From Bordetella ansorpii (GTDB taxonomy: Bacteria > Pseudomonadota > Gammaproteobacteria > Burkholderiales > Burkholderiaceae_B), in contig NZ_FKBS01000017.1 in assembly GCF_900078315.1 (NCBI RefSeq), positions 303,649 to 367,648 of the forward strand: DNA of 64,000 nucleotides, given 5' to 3'. Positions 10,360 through 19,110 of the stretch are shown here, in pieces. Under the pieces are notes generated by a model, which saw only the letters and a program-made list of their open reading frames with translations, had not been told where the DNA came from and made no database searches. The translations under genes were made by a program, and so were the position numbers. Within the stretch, counting starts at the first letter, position 1, and each line of letters starts with the position of its first letter.

Positions 10360-11391
10360 ATGAAACTCAAGCAACTGCTGGGCGCGGCCGCCATCGCGGC
10401 GATCACTTCGCTGGGCGCCCTGCCCGCCTACGCGCAGAACTACAAGTCGGAATACAAGCTGTCCATCGTGGTGGGCACGACCTTCCCGTGGGGCCAGGGC
10501 GCGGAAATCTGGTCGAACCTGGTGCGCGAGCGCACCGAGGGCCGCATCAACATCAAGGTCTACCCCGGCACGTCGCTGGTGCAAGGCGACCAGACGCGTG
10601 AATTCACCGCGATCCGCCAGGGCGTGATCGACATGGCCGTGGGCTCGACCATCAACTGGTCGCCGCAGATCAAGCAGCTGAACCTGTTCTCCCTGCCCTT
10701 CCTGATGCCCGACTACGCCGCCATCGACGCGCTGGTGCAGGGCGACGTGGGCAAGGAGATGTCCAAGCTGGTGGAAAAAGCCGGCGTGGTGCCGCTGGCC
10801 TGGGGCGAGAACGGCTACCGCCAACTGAGCAACTCGAAGCAGCCCATCGGCAAGCCCGCCGACATGAAGGGCATGAAGCTGCGCGTGGTCGGTTCGCCGC
10901 TGTACATCGACACCTTCACCGCCCTGGGCGCCAACCCCACGCAGATGAGCTGGGCCGACGCGCAGCCCGCGCTGGCCAGCGGCGCGGTGGACGGCCAGGA
11001 GAACCCGCTGTCGATCTACACGGGCTCGAAGCTGTACAGCGTGGGCCAGAAGTACCTGACCCTGTGGAACTACGTGGCCGACCCATTGATTTACGTGGTC
11101 AACCGCGACGTGTGGAATTCGTGGACGGAAAAAGACCGCGGCATCGTGCGCCAGGCCGCGCTGGATGCGGCCAAGCAGCAGATCGTCATCGCGCGCAAGG
11201 GCGTGACGCCTGAAGACTCGTCGCTGCTCAAGGAGATCGAGGGCCACGGCGTGACCGTCACCTCGCTCACGCCCGAGCAGCACGCGGCCTTCGTGGCGGC
11301 GACCAAGCCCGTCTACGACAAGTGGAAGAAACAGATCGGCGAGGATCTCGTCAACATGGCCGAGAAGGCCATCGCCGCCCGCAAGAAGTAG
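10360..11391 (+). CDS. dctP: TRAP transporter periplasmic substrate-binding protein (DctP family)
   Basis: 343 residues with a Sec signal peptide (cleavage after LPAYA, about residue 25) and a strong Shine-Dalgarno (AAGGAGAGGAG, 10341-10351). Family landmarks: TTFPWGQGAEIWSNLVRERT, IKVYPGTSLVQGDQ, DMAVGSTINW, the ligand-carboxylate arginine region MKLRVVGSPLYIDTF, and WADAQPALASGAVDGQENPL. DctP proteins bind organic acids. The exact ligand is not readable. The 68-bp gap after dctM with its own strong ribosome site fits higher expression of the binding protein. A terminator follows. Confidence 0.95.
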   Translation: MKLKQLLGAAAIAAITSLGALPAYAQNYKSEYKLSIVVGTTFPWGQGAEIWSNLVRERTEGRINIKVYPGTSLVQGDQTREFTAIRQGVIDMAVGSTINWSPQIKQLNLFSLPFLMPDYAAIDALVQGDVGKEMSKLVEKAGVVPLAWGENGYRQLSNSKQPIGKPADMKGMKLRVVGSPLYIDTFTALGANPTQMSWADAQPALASGAVDGQENPLSIYTGSKLYSVGQKYLTLWNYVADPLIYVVNRDVWNSWTEKDRGIVRQAALDAAKQQIVIARKGVTPEDSSLLKEIEGHGVTVTSLTPEQHAAFVAATKPVYDKWKKQIGEDLVNMAEKAIAARKK

Positions 11392-11484
11392 GCGGCGGTA
11401 AACCGGATAAGCAGCAGCCCAGGGGAGATGGCGGCGCCAGACGCTGCCCATCGCGGGCATGGAACGTAGAGTCCTGCCCATCGG

Positions 11485-11520
11485 CGGGTGCCAGTCAAAA
11501 GCTGGCACCCGTTTTCTTTT
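11485..11520 (+). terminator. Rho-independent terminator of the TRAP operon
   Basis: Perfect 10-bp stem CGGGTGCCAG (11485-11494) / CTGGCACCCG (11502-11511), 7-nt loop TCAAAAG, followed directly by TTTTCTTTT. Ends the dctQMP transcript. Confidence 0.9.
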
Positions 11521-11545
11521 GGCGCGCAAGGGTCATGCCAGGCCC

Positions 11546-12325
11546 TTATTCGCGGAAGAATCCCTGGATCAGTTCGGCGAACTCGCGCGGCTGTTCCTGC
11601 ATCGGGTAATGACCAGCCCCGGCGATGACGTGCAGGCGCGCATTCGGATGCTGCACCATGAACGTACGCAGCATCATTTCCTCGCTCAGCCCCGTCTCCT
11701 GCCCGCCGCACACGATCAGGTAGCGCGTGGGCAGGCCGGTGACCTCATCCGCGAAGTCAGCATGCACGAACATGTCCAGATACGGAATACGCGACTTGGG
11801 CGCGGTCGACTTGCGGTGGCGCCGCAGCTTGGCCTCGACCTGATCGGGCGGCATGCCCGGCGACACGAAGCCCACCAGCCGGCGGAAAGCCTCGTCGTCG
11901 GTGGTAACGCTGCGGAAGAAGGCATACGACTCGGGATCCAGCTTGTTGCCCGCCGCCGAGATCGCGCAGACGGCCACGGCGCCCGCCACACGATCCGGCG
12001 CATCGGCCGCGATGCGTTGCGTGGCCAGGCCCGTCATCGAATGGCCCACCACGTAGAAGCGTTGCCATCCCAGCCGGTCGGCCAACTCCAGGCAATCGGC
12101 GGCGATTTCCTGCACGGTGTACGCGCCCGGCAGATGGATGGACGAACCGTAGCCGCGCAAGTCGGCGAAGACGTAGGTGTAGGCGCTGCCGTCCAGATGC
12201 GGAATGACGGCATCGTAGTTGGCGCGGTCACCGAGCCAGTCGTGCAGAACCAGCACGTGCACGGGGCCGCTGCCGTATTGCACGTAGCCCAGCGCGGCGG
12301 GCGCGACGGAGGAAGGCGGGTTCAT
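11546..12325 (-). CDS. Alpha/beta-fold hydrolase
   Basis: 259 residues with no signal peptide. The oxyanion region is VLHDWLGDRANYD, the nucleophile elbow is VVGHSMTG (Ser about 95), and the C-terminal His is in IAGAGHYPMQEQP (about 241). The usual acid site on strand 6/7 reads VCGGQETGLSEE, so a Glu rather than an Asp may complete the triad. The substrate is unknown; the family covers esterases, C-C hydrolases and haloperoxidase-like enzymes. It is convergent with the TRAP operon and separated from greB by that gene's terminator. Confidence 0.85.
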   Translation of the reverse strand: MNPPSSVAPAALGYVQYGSGPVHVLVLHDWLGDRANYDAVIPHLDGSAYTYVFADLRGYGSSIHLPGAYTVQEIAADCLELADRLGWQRFYVVGHSMTGLATQRIAADAPDRVAGAVAVCAISAAGNKLDPESYAFFRSVTTDDEAFRRLVGFVSPGMPPDQVEAKLRRHRKSTAPKSRIPYLDMFVHADFADEVTGLPTRYLIVCGGQETGLSEEMMLRTFMVQHPNARLHVIAGAGHYPMQEQPREFAELIQGFFRE

Positions 12326-12357
12326 TTCAGACGTTCCTTGGTATGAGGGAGGAAGTC

Positions 12358-12391
12358 AAAAAGAACCGCCCTCCCGGCGGACCGGGAGGGC
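12358..12391 (-). terminator. Rho-independent terminator of greB
   Basis: 10-bp perfect stem GCCCTCCCGG (12368-12377) / CCGGGAGGGC (12382-12391) with a 4-nt loop. On the minus strand it is followed by GGTTCTTTTT. It lies about 80 bp past the greB stop. Confidence 0.85.
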
Positions 12392-12470
12392 GTCTTCAGA
12401 GAAACTCAATCGTATTGAGGCGCGGTGGCGATGTCAACGAAATGGCCCCCACGCTGCGCTGCGGTAATCG

Positions 12471-13022
12471 TTACGAGGGGTATTGCACTTCGATGATGTC
12501 GAGCTCGTCGACGCCGCCCGGTGTGCGCAGCACGACGGTGTCGCCTTCTTTCGCTTTGGTCAATGCGCGCGCCACCGGAGAGATCCAGCTGATGCGGCCG
12601 GCCAGGGGTTCTGCTTCGTCCACGCCGACGATGGTGACGGTGTGTTCCTCGCCGGCACGGTCGATGTAGTTCACGGTGGCGCCGAAGAACACCTGGTCGC
12701 GGTTGGGTTGCAAGGCCGGGTCGACGACTTCGGCGATGTCCAGCCGCTTGGTCAGGAAGCGCATGCGGCGGTCGATCTCGCGCAGGCGCTTCTTGCCGTA
12801 GAGGTAGTCGCCGTTTTCGGAGCGGTCGCCGTTGGAAGCTGCCCAGGAGACGACCTGCACCACGGAGGGACGCTCGACGTTCATCAGGTGCGTCAGTTCG
12901 CTGCGCAGGCGCTCGTAGCCCTGCGGCGTCATGTAGTTGCGCGTGCCGGCCGGCAATGCCGCGGCTTCGGGGACGTCGTCCTCGTCGTCGCGGTCGGATT
13001 CTTTGACGAAAGCCTTGTTCAT
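12471..13022 (-). CDS. greB: Transcription elongation factor GreB
   Basis: 183 residues from the ATG at 13022 (MNKAFVKESD), with an acidic N-terminal extension of about 25 residues ahead of the canonical GreB start (NYMTPQGYERLRSEL). The coiled-coil tip carries the catalytic loop GDRSENGDYLY. The KKRLREIDRRMRFLTKRL signature and the C-terminal FKBP-like domain (VFFGATVNYI...SWISPVARALTKAKEGD) separate GreB from GreA. It rescues backtracked RNA polymerase by stimulating transcript cleavage. An upstream in-frame ATG at 13064 adds residues that do not fit the family. Confidence 0.95.
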   Translation of the reverse strand: MNKAFVKESDRDDEDDVPEAAALPAGTRNYMTPQGYERLRSELTHLMNVERPSVVQVVSWAASNGDRSENGDYLYGKKRLREIDRRMRFLTKRLDIAEVVDPALQPNRDQVFFGATVNYIDRAGEEHTVTIVGVDEAEPLAGRISWISPVARALTKAKEGDTVVLRTPGGVDELDIIEVQYPS

Positions 13023-13128
13023 GAGGGAAATATATCGCGAGCCGTGGAGGACGGCGTGGAGCAAGTAATGGGCCTGGTCGGAGTTGGCGGGGGCGGATCA
13101 GACTCGGCCTGGTCAGGCTGGGTCTGGC

Positions 13129-13968
13129 TTAGACCCAATCGTGCCAGACCGGCTTCAGGTCGAGCGGCAGCATGGGCAGCATGCCCAGGTCGGCCTTGCT
13201 TTCGCGCTCGCTGTGGAAGTCGGAGCCGCGCGACGCCAGCATGCCGTAGTGGCGCGCGACGTCCGCGTATTGACGGGCTTCCTCGGGGGTATGGCTGCCG
13301 GTGATGACTTCGATGCCCTCGCCACCCAGTTGCATGAACTCGTCGAAGAGTGCGCCGAATTGCACGGGGGTGTATTTGTAGCGGCCCGGGTGGGCGATGA
13401 CGGCACGGCCGCCTGCGCCGAGGATCCAGCCTACGGCTTCAGACAGCGTGGCCCATTGCATGGGGACGTGGCCGGGGCAGTCGTCGCCGAGGTATTTGTT
13501 GAAGACGGTTTGCACGTCGGGGCAGTAGCCGGCTTCGACCAGGTAGCGGGCGAAGTGCGTGCGGCTGATGAGTTCGGGATTGCCGGCGAAAGGCAGCGCG
13601 CCTTCGTAGGCGCCGGGCATGCCCATGGCGGCTAGGCGTTCGCCGATGCGCTGGGCGCGGCCAGCTCGGCCGGAACGGGTGGTGCGAAGGCCTTCGACGA
13701 GTGCAATGTTGGTGGGGTCGAACTTCAGGCCGACGATGTGGACGGTCTGCTTGGCCCAGGTGACGGAGATTTCCGTGCCGGTGATGAAGCGCATGCCGAG
13801 GTCTTGCGCAGCCTGCGCAGCTTCGGCGAGGCCGCCGACTTCGTCGTGGTCGGTCAATGCCCAGACATCGACGCCATGGGCGTGCGCACGCGCGGCCACC
13901 TCGGCCGGCGGCAGCGCGCCGTCGGAGATGGTGGAATGGCAGTGCAGGTCGAAGTTGAGCATTTCCAT
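13129..13968 (-). CDS. PHP-domain phosphoesterase (RNase AM / nucleoside bisphosphate phosphatase family)
   Basis: 279 residues from the ATG at 13968 (MEMLNFDLHCHSTISDG); the open frame continues 52 codons upstream, but the metal motif normally starts within the first ten residues. PHP metal-binding motifs in order: DLHCHSTISDG, ALTDHDEVGG, FITGTEISV, a His in SRTHFARYL, VIAHPGRY and ASRGSDFHSE. The length and order match the YciV/RnaAM group (E. coli 293 aa), which removes 3'-phosphates from nucleoside 3',5'-bisphosphates and trims 5' ends of rRNA. That precise activity is inferred from family. It lies downstream of nothing co-directional within 400 bp. Confidence 0.88.
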   Translation of the reverse strand: MEMLNFDLHCHSTISDGALPPAEVAARAHAHGVDVWALTDHDEVGGLAEAAQAAQDLGMRFITGTEISVTWAKQTVHIVGLKFDPTNIALVEGLRTTRSGRAGRAQRIGERLAAMGMPGAYEGALPFAGNPELISRTHFARYLVEAGYCPDVQTVFNKYLGDDCPGHVPMQWATLSEAVGWILGAGGRAVIAHPGRYKYTPVQFGALFDEFMQLGGEGIEVITGSHTPEEARQYADVARHYGMLASRGSDFHSERESKADLGMLPMLPLDLKPVWHDWV

Positions 13969-14386
13969 GCTCGTATTGTAGAGGGGGGTTGCAAGGCTAG
14001 CCACTGGCGATGGTTCAACAGCAGAGTAGATCTCTGCTTTACCGTTGCCAGCGACATTGAAATCCGCTAATGCCAACGTTGGACCATCAACCTTTGAACC
14101 ACTACAAACGGGAGCTCCACGCACCTAAGAACCCAAGCGACCGCTATCGGCCAGAAGCGGCCGATCTACAATACCCAGTCCAGTGACCGTTATCCGTTCG
14201 ATTCATATATATCGCACACCCTGTCCGCTTGAGGGCAGTCATCGGGCACCGACCTTCAATCCCATTGCAAGTACGCTCAAGAACGCGTCCCGAGCGGTTA
14301 CATGCCGAGGAGTACAGACGATTCCAAACGAGTGAGCCCCAGCCAAGGCACGCTCTCGTCAACATTCTTTTTCTTTCCGCTCGCCA
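13969..14386. other. Non-coding spacer at the left edge of the accessory island
   Basis: No gene is supported. The stretch holds the upstream region of the PHP gene and a section (about 14115-14160) with a small imperfect dyad around CGGCCAGAAGCGGCCG. A similar phrase (AACGGTCACTGGCCGACATC) occurs at 16031-16050 on the other side of the orphan gene. Base composition drops here compared with the core genes, fitting the start of acquired DNA. Confidence 0.45.
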
Positions 14387-15130
14387 CTACCAATGCGTCT
14401 CGCAATAGTTTGCGCCGTAGTGCCGTTCCCTATGACAATTTGGACATAGCGCTATGGCGTTGTCAATCGTGTCTGCACCGCCTTCTCCAAGCGGTTGACG
14501 ATGATGCACTTCGAGATACGGGCGACCGTCCGCCCGGAGAAATGGCGCGACCTGATCGCAGCCTTGACAGACACCGTTCGCAAGAAAAAGAGCTTCCGCA
14601 ATGACATCGGGATTGCGCTTGAAAACCCGCGCTAGCACGATTTGCTGTTCCGGTATCGTCCGGGCTTGCTGGAGTCGCCGCGCGCGCGACTCGGGCGCAT
14701 CTGCCAACGCCTTTGTCACCTGCTCTTCAAGCGAGAGGGAAACTTCATCGAACATCGCCATTTCGCGAAGCCTGCCGACGAATTCCGCATAAACGCGGCG
14801 CAGTCCCGGTTCGTTGCCGGTGATCCCATGCAGATACGTGATGTGACTAATGACTGATTGCAGCGCGATCATTAGGTCGCCCGGGCCACCTTCAGCAATG
14901 CGGCCAAGCATGAATCGAAGCCCGTCTGCGCTAACAATGGTTTTGAACGTCTTGCCTCGGCGCAGGGCGAGAAAACAGCCGATATATCCGCTCGCCGTCC
15001 GTTCCGCAATTCCGTATTCTGCCGCAAGGGCCTTTTGCGCATCGGTCAGTCTTGCCTTTTGTTCAAGTACCTGCCTCGCAGCCTCATACGCCGCCGCGAA
15101 CACTTCTGGAGTAACCATGGCGCGTGTCAT
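14387..15130 (-). CDS. HNH endonuclease
   Basis: 247 residues from the ATG at 15130, chosen for the Shine-Dalgarno AAAAAAGGA about 9 nt upstream; an open frame reaches 15355 but that extension is not protein-like. The C-terminal domain is a zinc-finger HNH nuclease: CQGC (about 188-191), VHHRQPLGEGG (His 209/210), DNAIALCPNCHRERH (Asn about 224, CxxC, His 233). The N-terminal 180 residues are helical and unassigned (AEYGIAERTASGYIGCFLALRRGKTF looks helix-turn-helix-like). McrA-type and phage/defence HNH enzymes share this C-terminal layout. DNA target unknown. Part of the accessory island with the PHP-ATPase. Confidence 0.85.
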   Translation of the reverse strand: MTRAMVTPEVFAAAYEAARQVLEQKARLTDAQKALAAEYGIAERTASGYIGCFLALRRGKTFKTIVSADGLRFMLGRIAEGGPGDLMIALQSVISHITYLHGITGNEPGLRRVYAEFVGRLREMAMFDEVSLSLEEQVTKALADAPESRARRLQQARTIPEQQIVLARVFKRNPDVIAEALFLANGVCQGCDQVAPFLRADGRPYLEVHHRQPLGEGGADTIDNAIALCPNCHRERHYGANYCETHW

Positions 15131-15195
15131 GCGTGCCGATCCTTTTTTAATCTTGATTGGTAATGATAAATCGTCTGTCAGCGGATCCGGCGCGC

Positions 15196-15366
15196 TCAAG
15201 CTTCGCAGAACAACTCGAGCGCGAATCGCAACATGTCCTTCGCGCAAACTGCGGGAGGCATTCCGTCCAGCTTTGATCGATCGCTCCAGATCCGGTTGCG
15301 GCCGTCGGTCGGCGCAACCAGCGGATGACCGAGCAGGGTCGGTTTCAGCCCCCAAATTTTAGCTAC
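15196..15366 (-). pseudogene. Possible C-terminal remnant of a gene upstream of the HNH nuclease
   Basis: On the minus strand the frame ending at 15196 reads AKIWGLKPTLLGHPLVAPTD (start of the visible part) and ends with LRFALELFCEA. It has protein-like composition and high third-position GC. Above about 15366 the same frame runs into AT-rich DNA with unlikely residues (NHYSVPIYFDVFSRST). No start or ribosome site is visible. I read it as the surviving 3' end of a gene cut by the AT-rich insertion that carries the orphan gene at 15463. The family is not recognised; it could also be a chance frame. Confidence 0.35.
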
Positions 15367-15462
15367 AATCGGCCACGAGCGATTACTCGCTTGAGCCCAA
15401 CTATCGGAACAACACGAATTGGTAGACCTGCTAAATACGTCAAAATAAATCGGAACTGAATA

Positions 15463-16002
15463 ATGATTCAATGGCCACCACACTCAAAAATAATCTGCCT
15501 TGATTTTGAAGATAAAGTTATTGCAGAATCAAAGCGAAGCAGGCTGGATCTTTCCGATGCATTAATGCTTAATTATCAAGAAGAAAAACCACTAACCTGT
15601 TATATAGATATCTCAACAAAATCGACTGAGTGGAGAAGCTGGAACTCGATCAATGTGGGGCGAGTTGAATCCCGAATTGCTTATGACCTTGAGTTTGATG
15701 GCTATAAAGTAAAAATTGATCGGATAAGCAAACCGGGAAAAACATTATGCAGACGACCTTTCAGGTGGCTGCTGGAAATAAGTGCAGATTACGGAGAAGG
15801 CAGCTTATTAGAGGGAAACAAAACCATTGGCACTAGATTCAGGGTTGCCCGGGCGGATGCATCCATAAAGACGATCCAAGGGGAAATCGAAAAAATATTT
15901 GGACTACCGCGCGGATGTGTTTGCTTAATAACTCCTGAAGATAAAAAAGCCAAACCAAGCTCCTTAATAAAGAGCCTCAGGAACAAGTGGAAAAATGGCT
16001 AG
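15463..16002 (+). CDS. Orphan AT-rich gene, unknown function
   Basis: 179 residues, no family recognised. The gene is strikingly AT-rich (many AAA, TTA, ATA, GAT codons) next to neighbours of roughly two-thirds GC, a strong sign of recent transfer. The protein is soluble and basic at the C-terminus (SLIKSLRNKWKNG), with a beta-strand-rich middle (CYIDISTKSTEWRSW...RIAYDLEFDGYKVKIDRI) and no signal peptide or membrane helix. No good Shine-Dalgarno precedes the ATG at 15463. It sits between the HNH nuclease and the PHP-ATPase and is convergent with the latter. A role linked to them is only a guess from position. Confidence 0.6.
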   Translation: MIQWPPHSKIICLDFEDKVIAESKRSRLDLSDALMLNYQEEKPLTCYIDISTKSTEWRSWNSINVGRVESRIAYDLEFDGYKVKIDRISKPGKTLCRRPFRWLLEISADYGEGSLLEGNKTIGTRFRVARADASIKTIQGEIEKIFGLPRGCVCLITPEDKKAKPSSLIKSLRNKWKNG

Positions 16003-16208
16003 TGGCCACCCGACGGTCAGCTTAGGGCGGCAACGGTCACTGGCCGACATCACACTTCCCCGCGAGCAGCCAGCTGATGGACTTGCTCAAGGCCACGGCG
16101 CGCGAGGGCCAGAAAGTATGCGTTTGAATCGCTTCCGCAAGTCGCTGTCGCAACTACGCATTCAAACTTCCCAATTCAGTTGATGACAAACAGGATCACG
16201 ATGCAATG

Positions 16209-18881
16209 TCAGTACCCATAGACCTCTTGCCGACGTTTGAAAGCCTTCTGACTACCTTCGAGAATCGTGCAGACGATGTCTTTGGTATCGGTGGTGTCGA
16301 TCGACCCACGATCCCTGATCACCGATACTTCGCTAGCGCCGCGCAACGGAATAATTAGCTCAGCGTCCCCAAGGACAGCGATGTTGGCATTGTGCGTGAC
16401 GATAATAACCTGCCGGTGTTCCTTTATGCTGCGCAGCGATCGCACAACCGTTTTGTAGATGAATTCGCCATCGAGGTTGTCCTCCGGCTGATCGATAATC
16501 AAGGGCACACGGCTCTTGGAGAACAGCAGCACCGTCAAAAGGATTGCCTGCTGCTGGCCGAGCGAAAGCTTGGCGAAGTCGCGGACCCGATAGCCTTTCG
16601 TACCGTCGGCATTCTCGACGACCTGCGTCACTTTGATTTCAGGTCGGTCTTCGAATGCGATGCGCTCCAATGCACACTTCGCCTGCCACTCCGACAGCTT
16701 CGCAATGATGTCGCCAGCATCGGCCTTCGAGAACACACGGTTGCCATCGGCATCATTCAACTGTTCAAGTACCGATGTATTCTTCGCGTTGACGGCGACA
16801 AGGAGTTGAGCCGGCGAAATCCTGGCGGCAATGAGCCCTGCGCGTGGAACCTGAGAAGTGCGCCAGTTCATCGTGGTCTTGATCAGATCTTCCATCTCGG
16901 GAGAAAGCAAGCCTTCGTAGAACTGGAATTTGACCCGGTAATCGACCACCGCCGCGGCCAGATTTCCGCTCATCGTCGTCGCGAAGGCCTGACGAGCATT
17001 GAAGATCTTGGCGCGGAGGGTGGCGCGTTCCTGGATCAGACGCCTGCGCTCCTTGAAGGCTTCCTGCTGCTTCGGCTGGCTCTTCTTCAGCTCGATCAGT
17101 CGCGCCTGCAGGTCCGCGGCGTCCTTTGTGACCTTGCGGATGAACGCGATGTCCAGCTTGATGTTCTGCTTCTCCAGATCGCGGCGTATCTCCTCGATCC
17201 TTTCCTGCGTCGCTTTCTCCCGCGTTACCCACACTTGAAGCTGCGCCGCGATCTCGCCGTTCGCGGCGACGACCTTCTGCTTGAGCTCGCCGGAAAGTTT
17301 GTCGATTTCAGTCGCAAGACGCTCCACGAGCGCCTTTACCAGGTCAAACTCTGCCTTGCCGACAGCAAGGGTGTCCCCGTCAATGTCGGCCGTTAACCTG
17401 CGCAGTTCGCCACCTGCAAGGCTGCTGGTGATGGAGGTGAGAAGCTCAGACAGATTGCGCTTCAAGCCGTCGCGGAAGCGCCGCTCCTTCGCCAGCTTCT
17501 CCTCCAGCTCAACTACCTGGCTTGCGTTCTGCCTCTTCAGGGCCGCCAACTGCGTGTCGGCGATGCCTTTGGCCTTTTCCGTAGGCCCGATCTGGTCGAT
17601 GCTCTGCTGCAGCGTCTCAATCAACGCTTGGTTGGCCAGGATCGCATCGCGCAGCAACTCGTCTTGTTTGCGCAGTTCGCCAAAGTCGATAAAGCCGTCC
17701 AGGAATCGGAGGAGGATCGATGGGTCGGTGTCGCAGTGCTGGATCGTGTCAGCCGTTTCGCCTTGTCCATAGCTTTCGATCGCAACGGCCGTCGGTCCTT
17801 CCGGATCGGCATTCGTCACATCGCAAAGCTTGCTGCGCGTCAGCGTATGGCGTTCTCCCACCTCGTCCTCGTACACGAGCGAGATGGCGTCGGGCCAGAC
17901 CTCCGAGTCAATGATCGTGCTTTCGGCGGCGTTTCCGGACGCCGCACGAAGTGATTCCAGGAGCGTTGACTTCCCTGCCCCGCGCCCACCGATGACGCAG
18001 GTCAGATTGGGGCTGAAATGCACAATCTGATTCTTGAGGAAACCGCCCTCCAGCTTCATGCCCACGAACCTCGGTACGGACGCGGGGATAAGGTCTTCCA
18101 GTCGCACGCGCGCGGTCGCGTCCATGAGTGCGATCCGCAGCGAGGCGAACGTTAGAGCCTCCATCTTCAGCCTGGTCAGCTTCCTGTTGCCGCTCGCGTT
18201 GCGGCCGAGCGCGTTGAGTGTGTGCGCGTCCGACGACATTACCTTCGCCAAGTCTACCCCTTCCTCAAGACCGAGTGCCGCGCATCGCGCGACGGCGCAA
18301 TTTCTTCGGTTTGGGTCGGCATCGTCGTGGGAGAACATCGCGCTGTTTGATGCGTTGGTGATCTCTAAGCCCAGCAGGTTCGGGCAATTGAAAACTTCCT
18401 GCTTGAATGCATCGAATTTCGGAGCCGCCTTCTCCAGGCCGCTATCCAGTTCGATGTGCGCGCAGATGCCGAAGCCGTTGTATTCGGCTGCGAATTGCAG
18501 GCACTGCGGGACGGTGTTGTGGCAGGCCTTCCCGTCATCTGAAATCGTCAGCTTGCCGAAGAAGCGTTGTAGCTGGTCAGCAGTTTCAAAGTAGACAAGT
18601 AGGTGTCCCTGCGGCGTGGAAAGCTCGACGCCGGGCACGACTAGTAGGCTTTTGCCCTGAGCATATTTCAGCGCCGACCGAACGTTCCCGATCTGGTTGT
18701 GATCTGTGATGGCGATGAGGTCGAGCCGCTCCGCGATGGACGTGTCAACGATGGCTTCAGGCGTCATCTTTGCATCCGTGACATCGTAGGAACCGTCGGG
18801 CCCGAACGAATGGATGTGAAGATCCGCACGCCGAAATAGCGCCCCGTTGGATTCCTTCTGAATTTCTTGTAGCAGGGACAC
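16209..18881 (-). CDS. PHP domain - SMC/ABC-like ATPase fusion (TrlF-like)
   Basis: 890 residues from a GTG at 18881 with a perfect AGGAGG seven bases upstream. The N-terminal PHP domain has RADLHIHSFGPDG (His 22/24), ITDHNQIG (Asp 60, His 61), PGVELSTPQGH, ICAHIELDSG (His 142) and VMSSDAH (218-220). Then Walker A GGRGAGKST (298-306), a Q-loop-like YGQGE, a long coiled coil (about 425-650), ABC signature LSLGQQQAI (772-780), Walker B LIIDQPEDNLDG (from about 794) and H-loop IVTHNANI. This is the layout of an SMC/Rad50-type ATPase coupled to a metal phosphoesterase. Such fusions occur in mobile and defence-associated regions; the function here is inferred, not known. Confidence 0.85.
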   Translation of the reverse strand: MSLLQEIQKESNGALFRRADLHIHSFGPDGSYDVTDAKMTPEAIVDTSIAERLDLIAITDHNQIGNVRSALKYAQGKSLLVVPGVELSTPQGHLLVYFETADQLQRFFGKLTISDDGKACHNTVPQCLQFAAEYNGFGICAHIELDSGLEKAAPKFDAFKQEVFNCPNLLGLEITNASNSAMFSHDDADPNRRNCAVARCAALGLEEGVDLAKVMSSDAHTLNALGRNASGNRKLTRLKMEALTFASLRIALMDATARVRLEDLIPASVPRFVGMKLEGGFLKNQIVHFSPNLTCVIGGRGAGKSTLLESLRAASGNAAESTIIDSEVWPDAISLVYEDEVGERHTLTRSKLCDVTNADPEGPTAVAIESYGQGETADTIQHCDTDPSILLRFLDGFIDFGELRKQDELLRDAILANQALIETLQQSIDQIGPTEKAKGIADTQLAALKRQNASQVVELEEKLAKERRFRDGLKRNLSELLTSITSSLAGGELRRLTADIDGDTLAVGKAEFDLVKALVERLATEIDKLSGELKQKVVAANGEIAAQLQVWVTREKATQERIEEIRRDLEKQNIKLDIAFIRKVTKDAADLQARLIELKKSQPKQQEAFKERRRLIQERATLRAKIFNARQAFATTMSGNLAAAVVDYRVKFQFYEGLLSPEMEDLIKTTMNWRTSQVPRAGLIAARISPAQLLVAVNAKNTSVLEQLNDADGNRVFSKADAGDIIAKLSEWQAKCALERIAFEDRPEIKVTQVVENADGTKGYRVRDFAKLSLGQQQAILLTVLLFSKSRVPLIIDQPEDNLDGEFIYKTVVRSLRSIKEHRQVIIVTHNANIAVLGDAELIIPLRGASEVSVIRDRGSIDTTDTKDIVCTILEGSQKAFKRRQEVYGY

Positions 18882-19110
18882 GGCATTTCCTCCTTTGGAA
18901 AGTATCAGAAGGTTACCAAGTCTTCAGGCTACTTGTTTGACTACAGGTGCTCTTTGATGACTATTGCGTTTCAAAGCCGCTTGCTCGGCTATCCGTACTG
19001 TCCTTTGTCAACACCACAACGCCAGCCAGCGAGACAGATCCAAAGCTGTCTCGAAACTGAGACGCCCGGCGGGACAAATGTCGAGGGCCGCTTTGGGTCG
19101 AAGGAGGTCA
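18882..19110. other. Non-coding right edge of the island and promoter region of the PHP-ATPase gene
   Basis: No gene is supported. Contains the PHP-ATPase ribosome site (complement of 18888-18896) and a short palindrome GGAGGTCATTCCTCC near 19103-19117. Homology to the neighbouring amidase gene stops abruptly at about 19111, so this is the likely junction of acquired DNA. No integrase or clear direct repeat is visible. Confidence 0.45.

Noticed and set aside
13969-14386. tRNA or integrase at the left edge of the island
   Set aside because: No tRNA-like T-arm or cloverleaf and no integrase frame was found there or at the right edge, so the entry mechanism is left open.
16003-16208. Short protein-like stretch SSQLMDLLKATAREGQKVCV near 16064-16126
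   Set aside because: Too short to assign, no start and no recognised family; perhaps debris of island DNA but not supportable as a gene.
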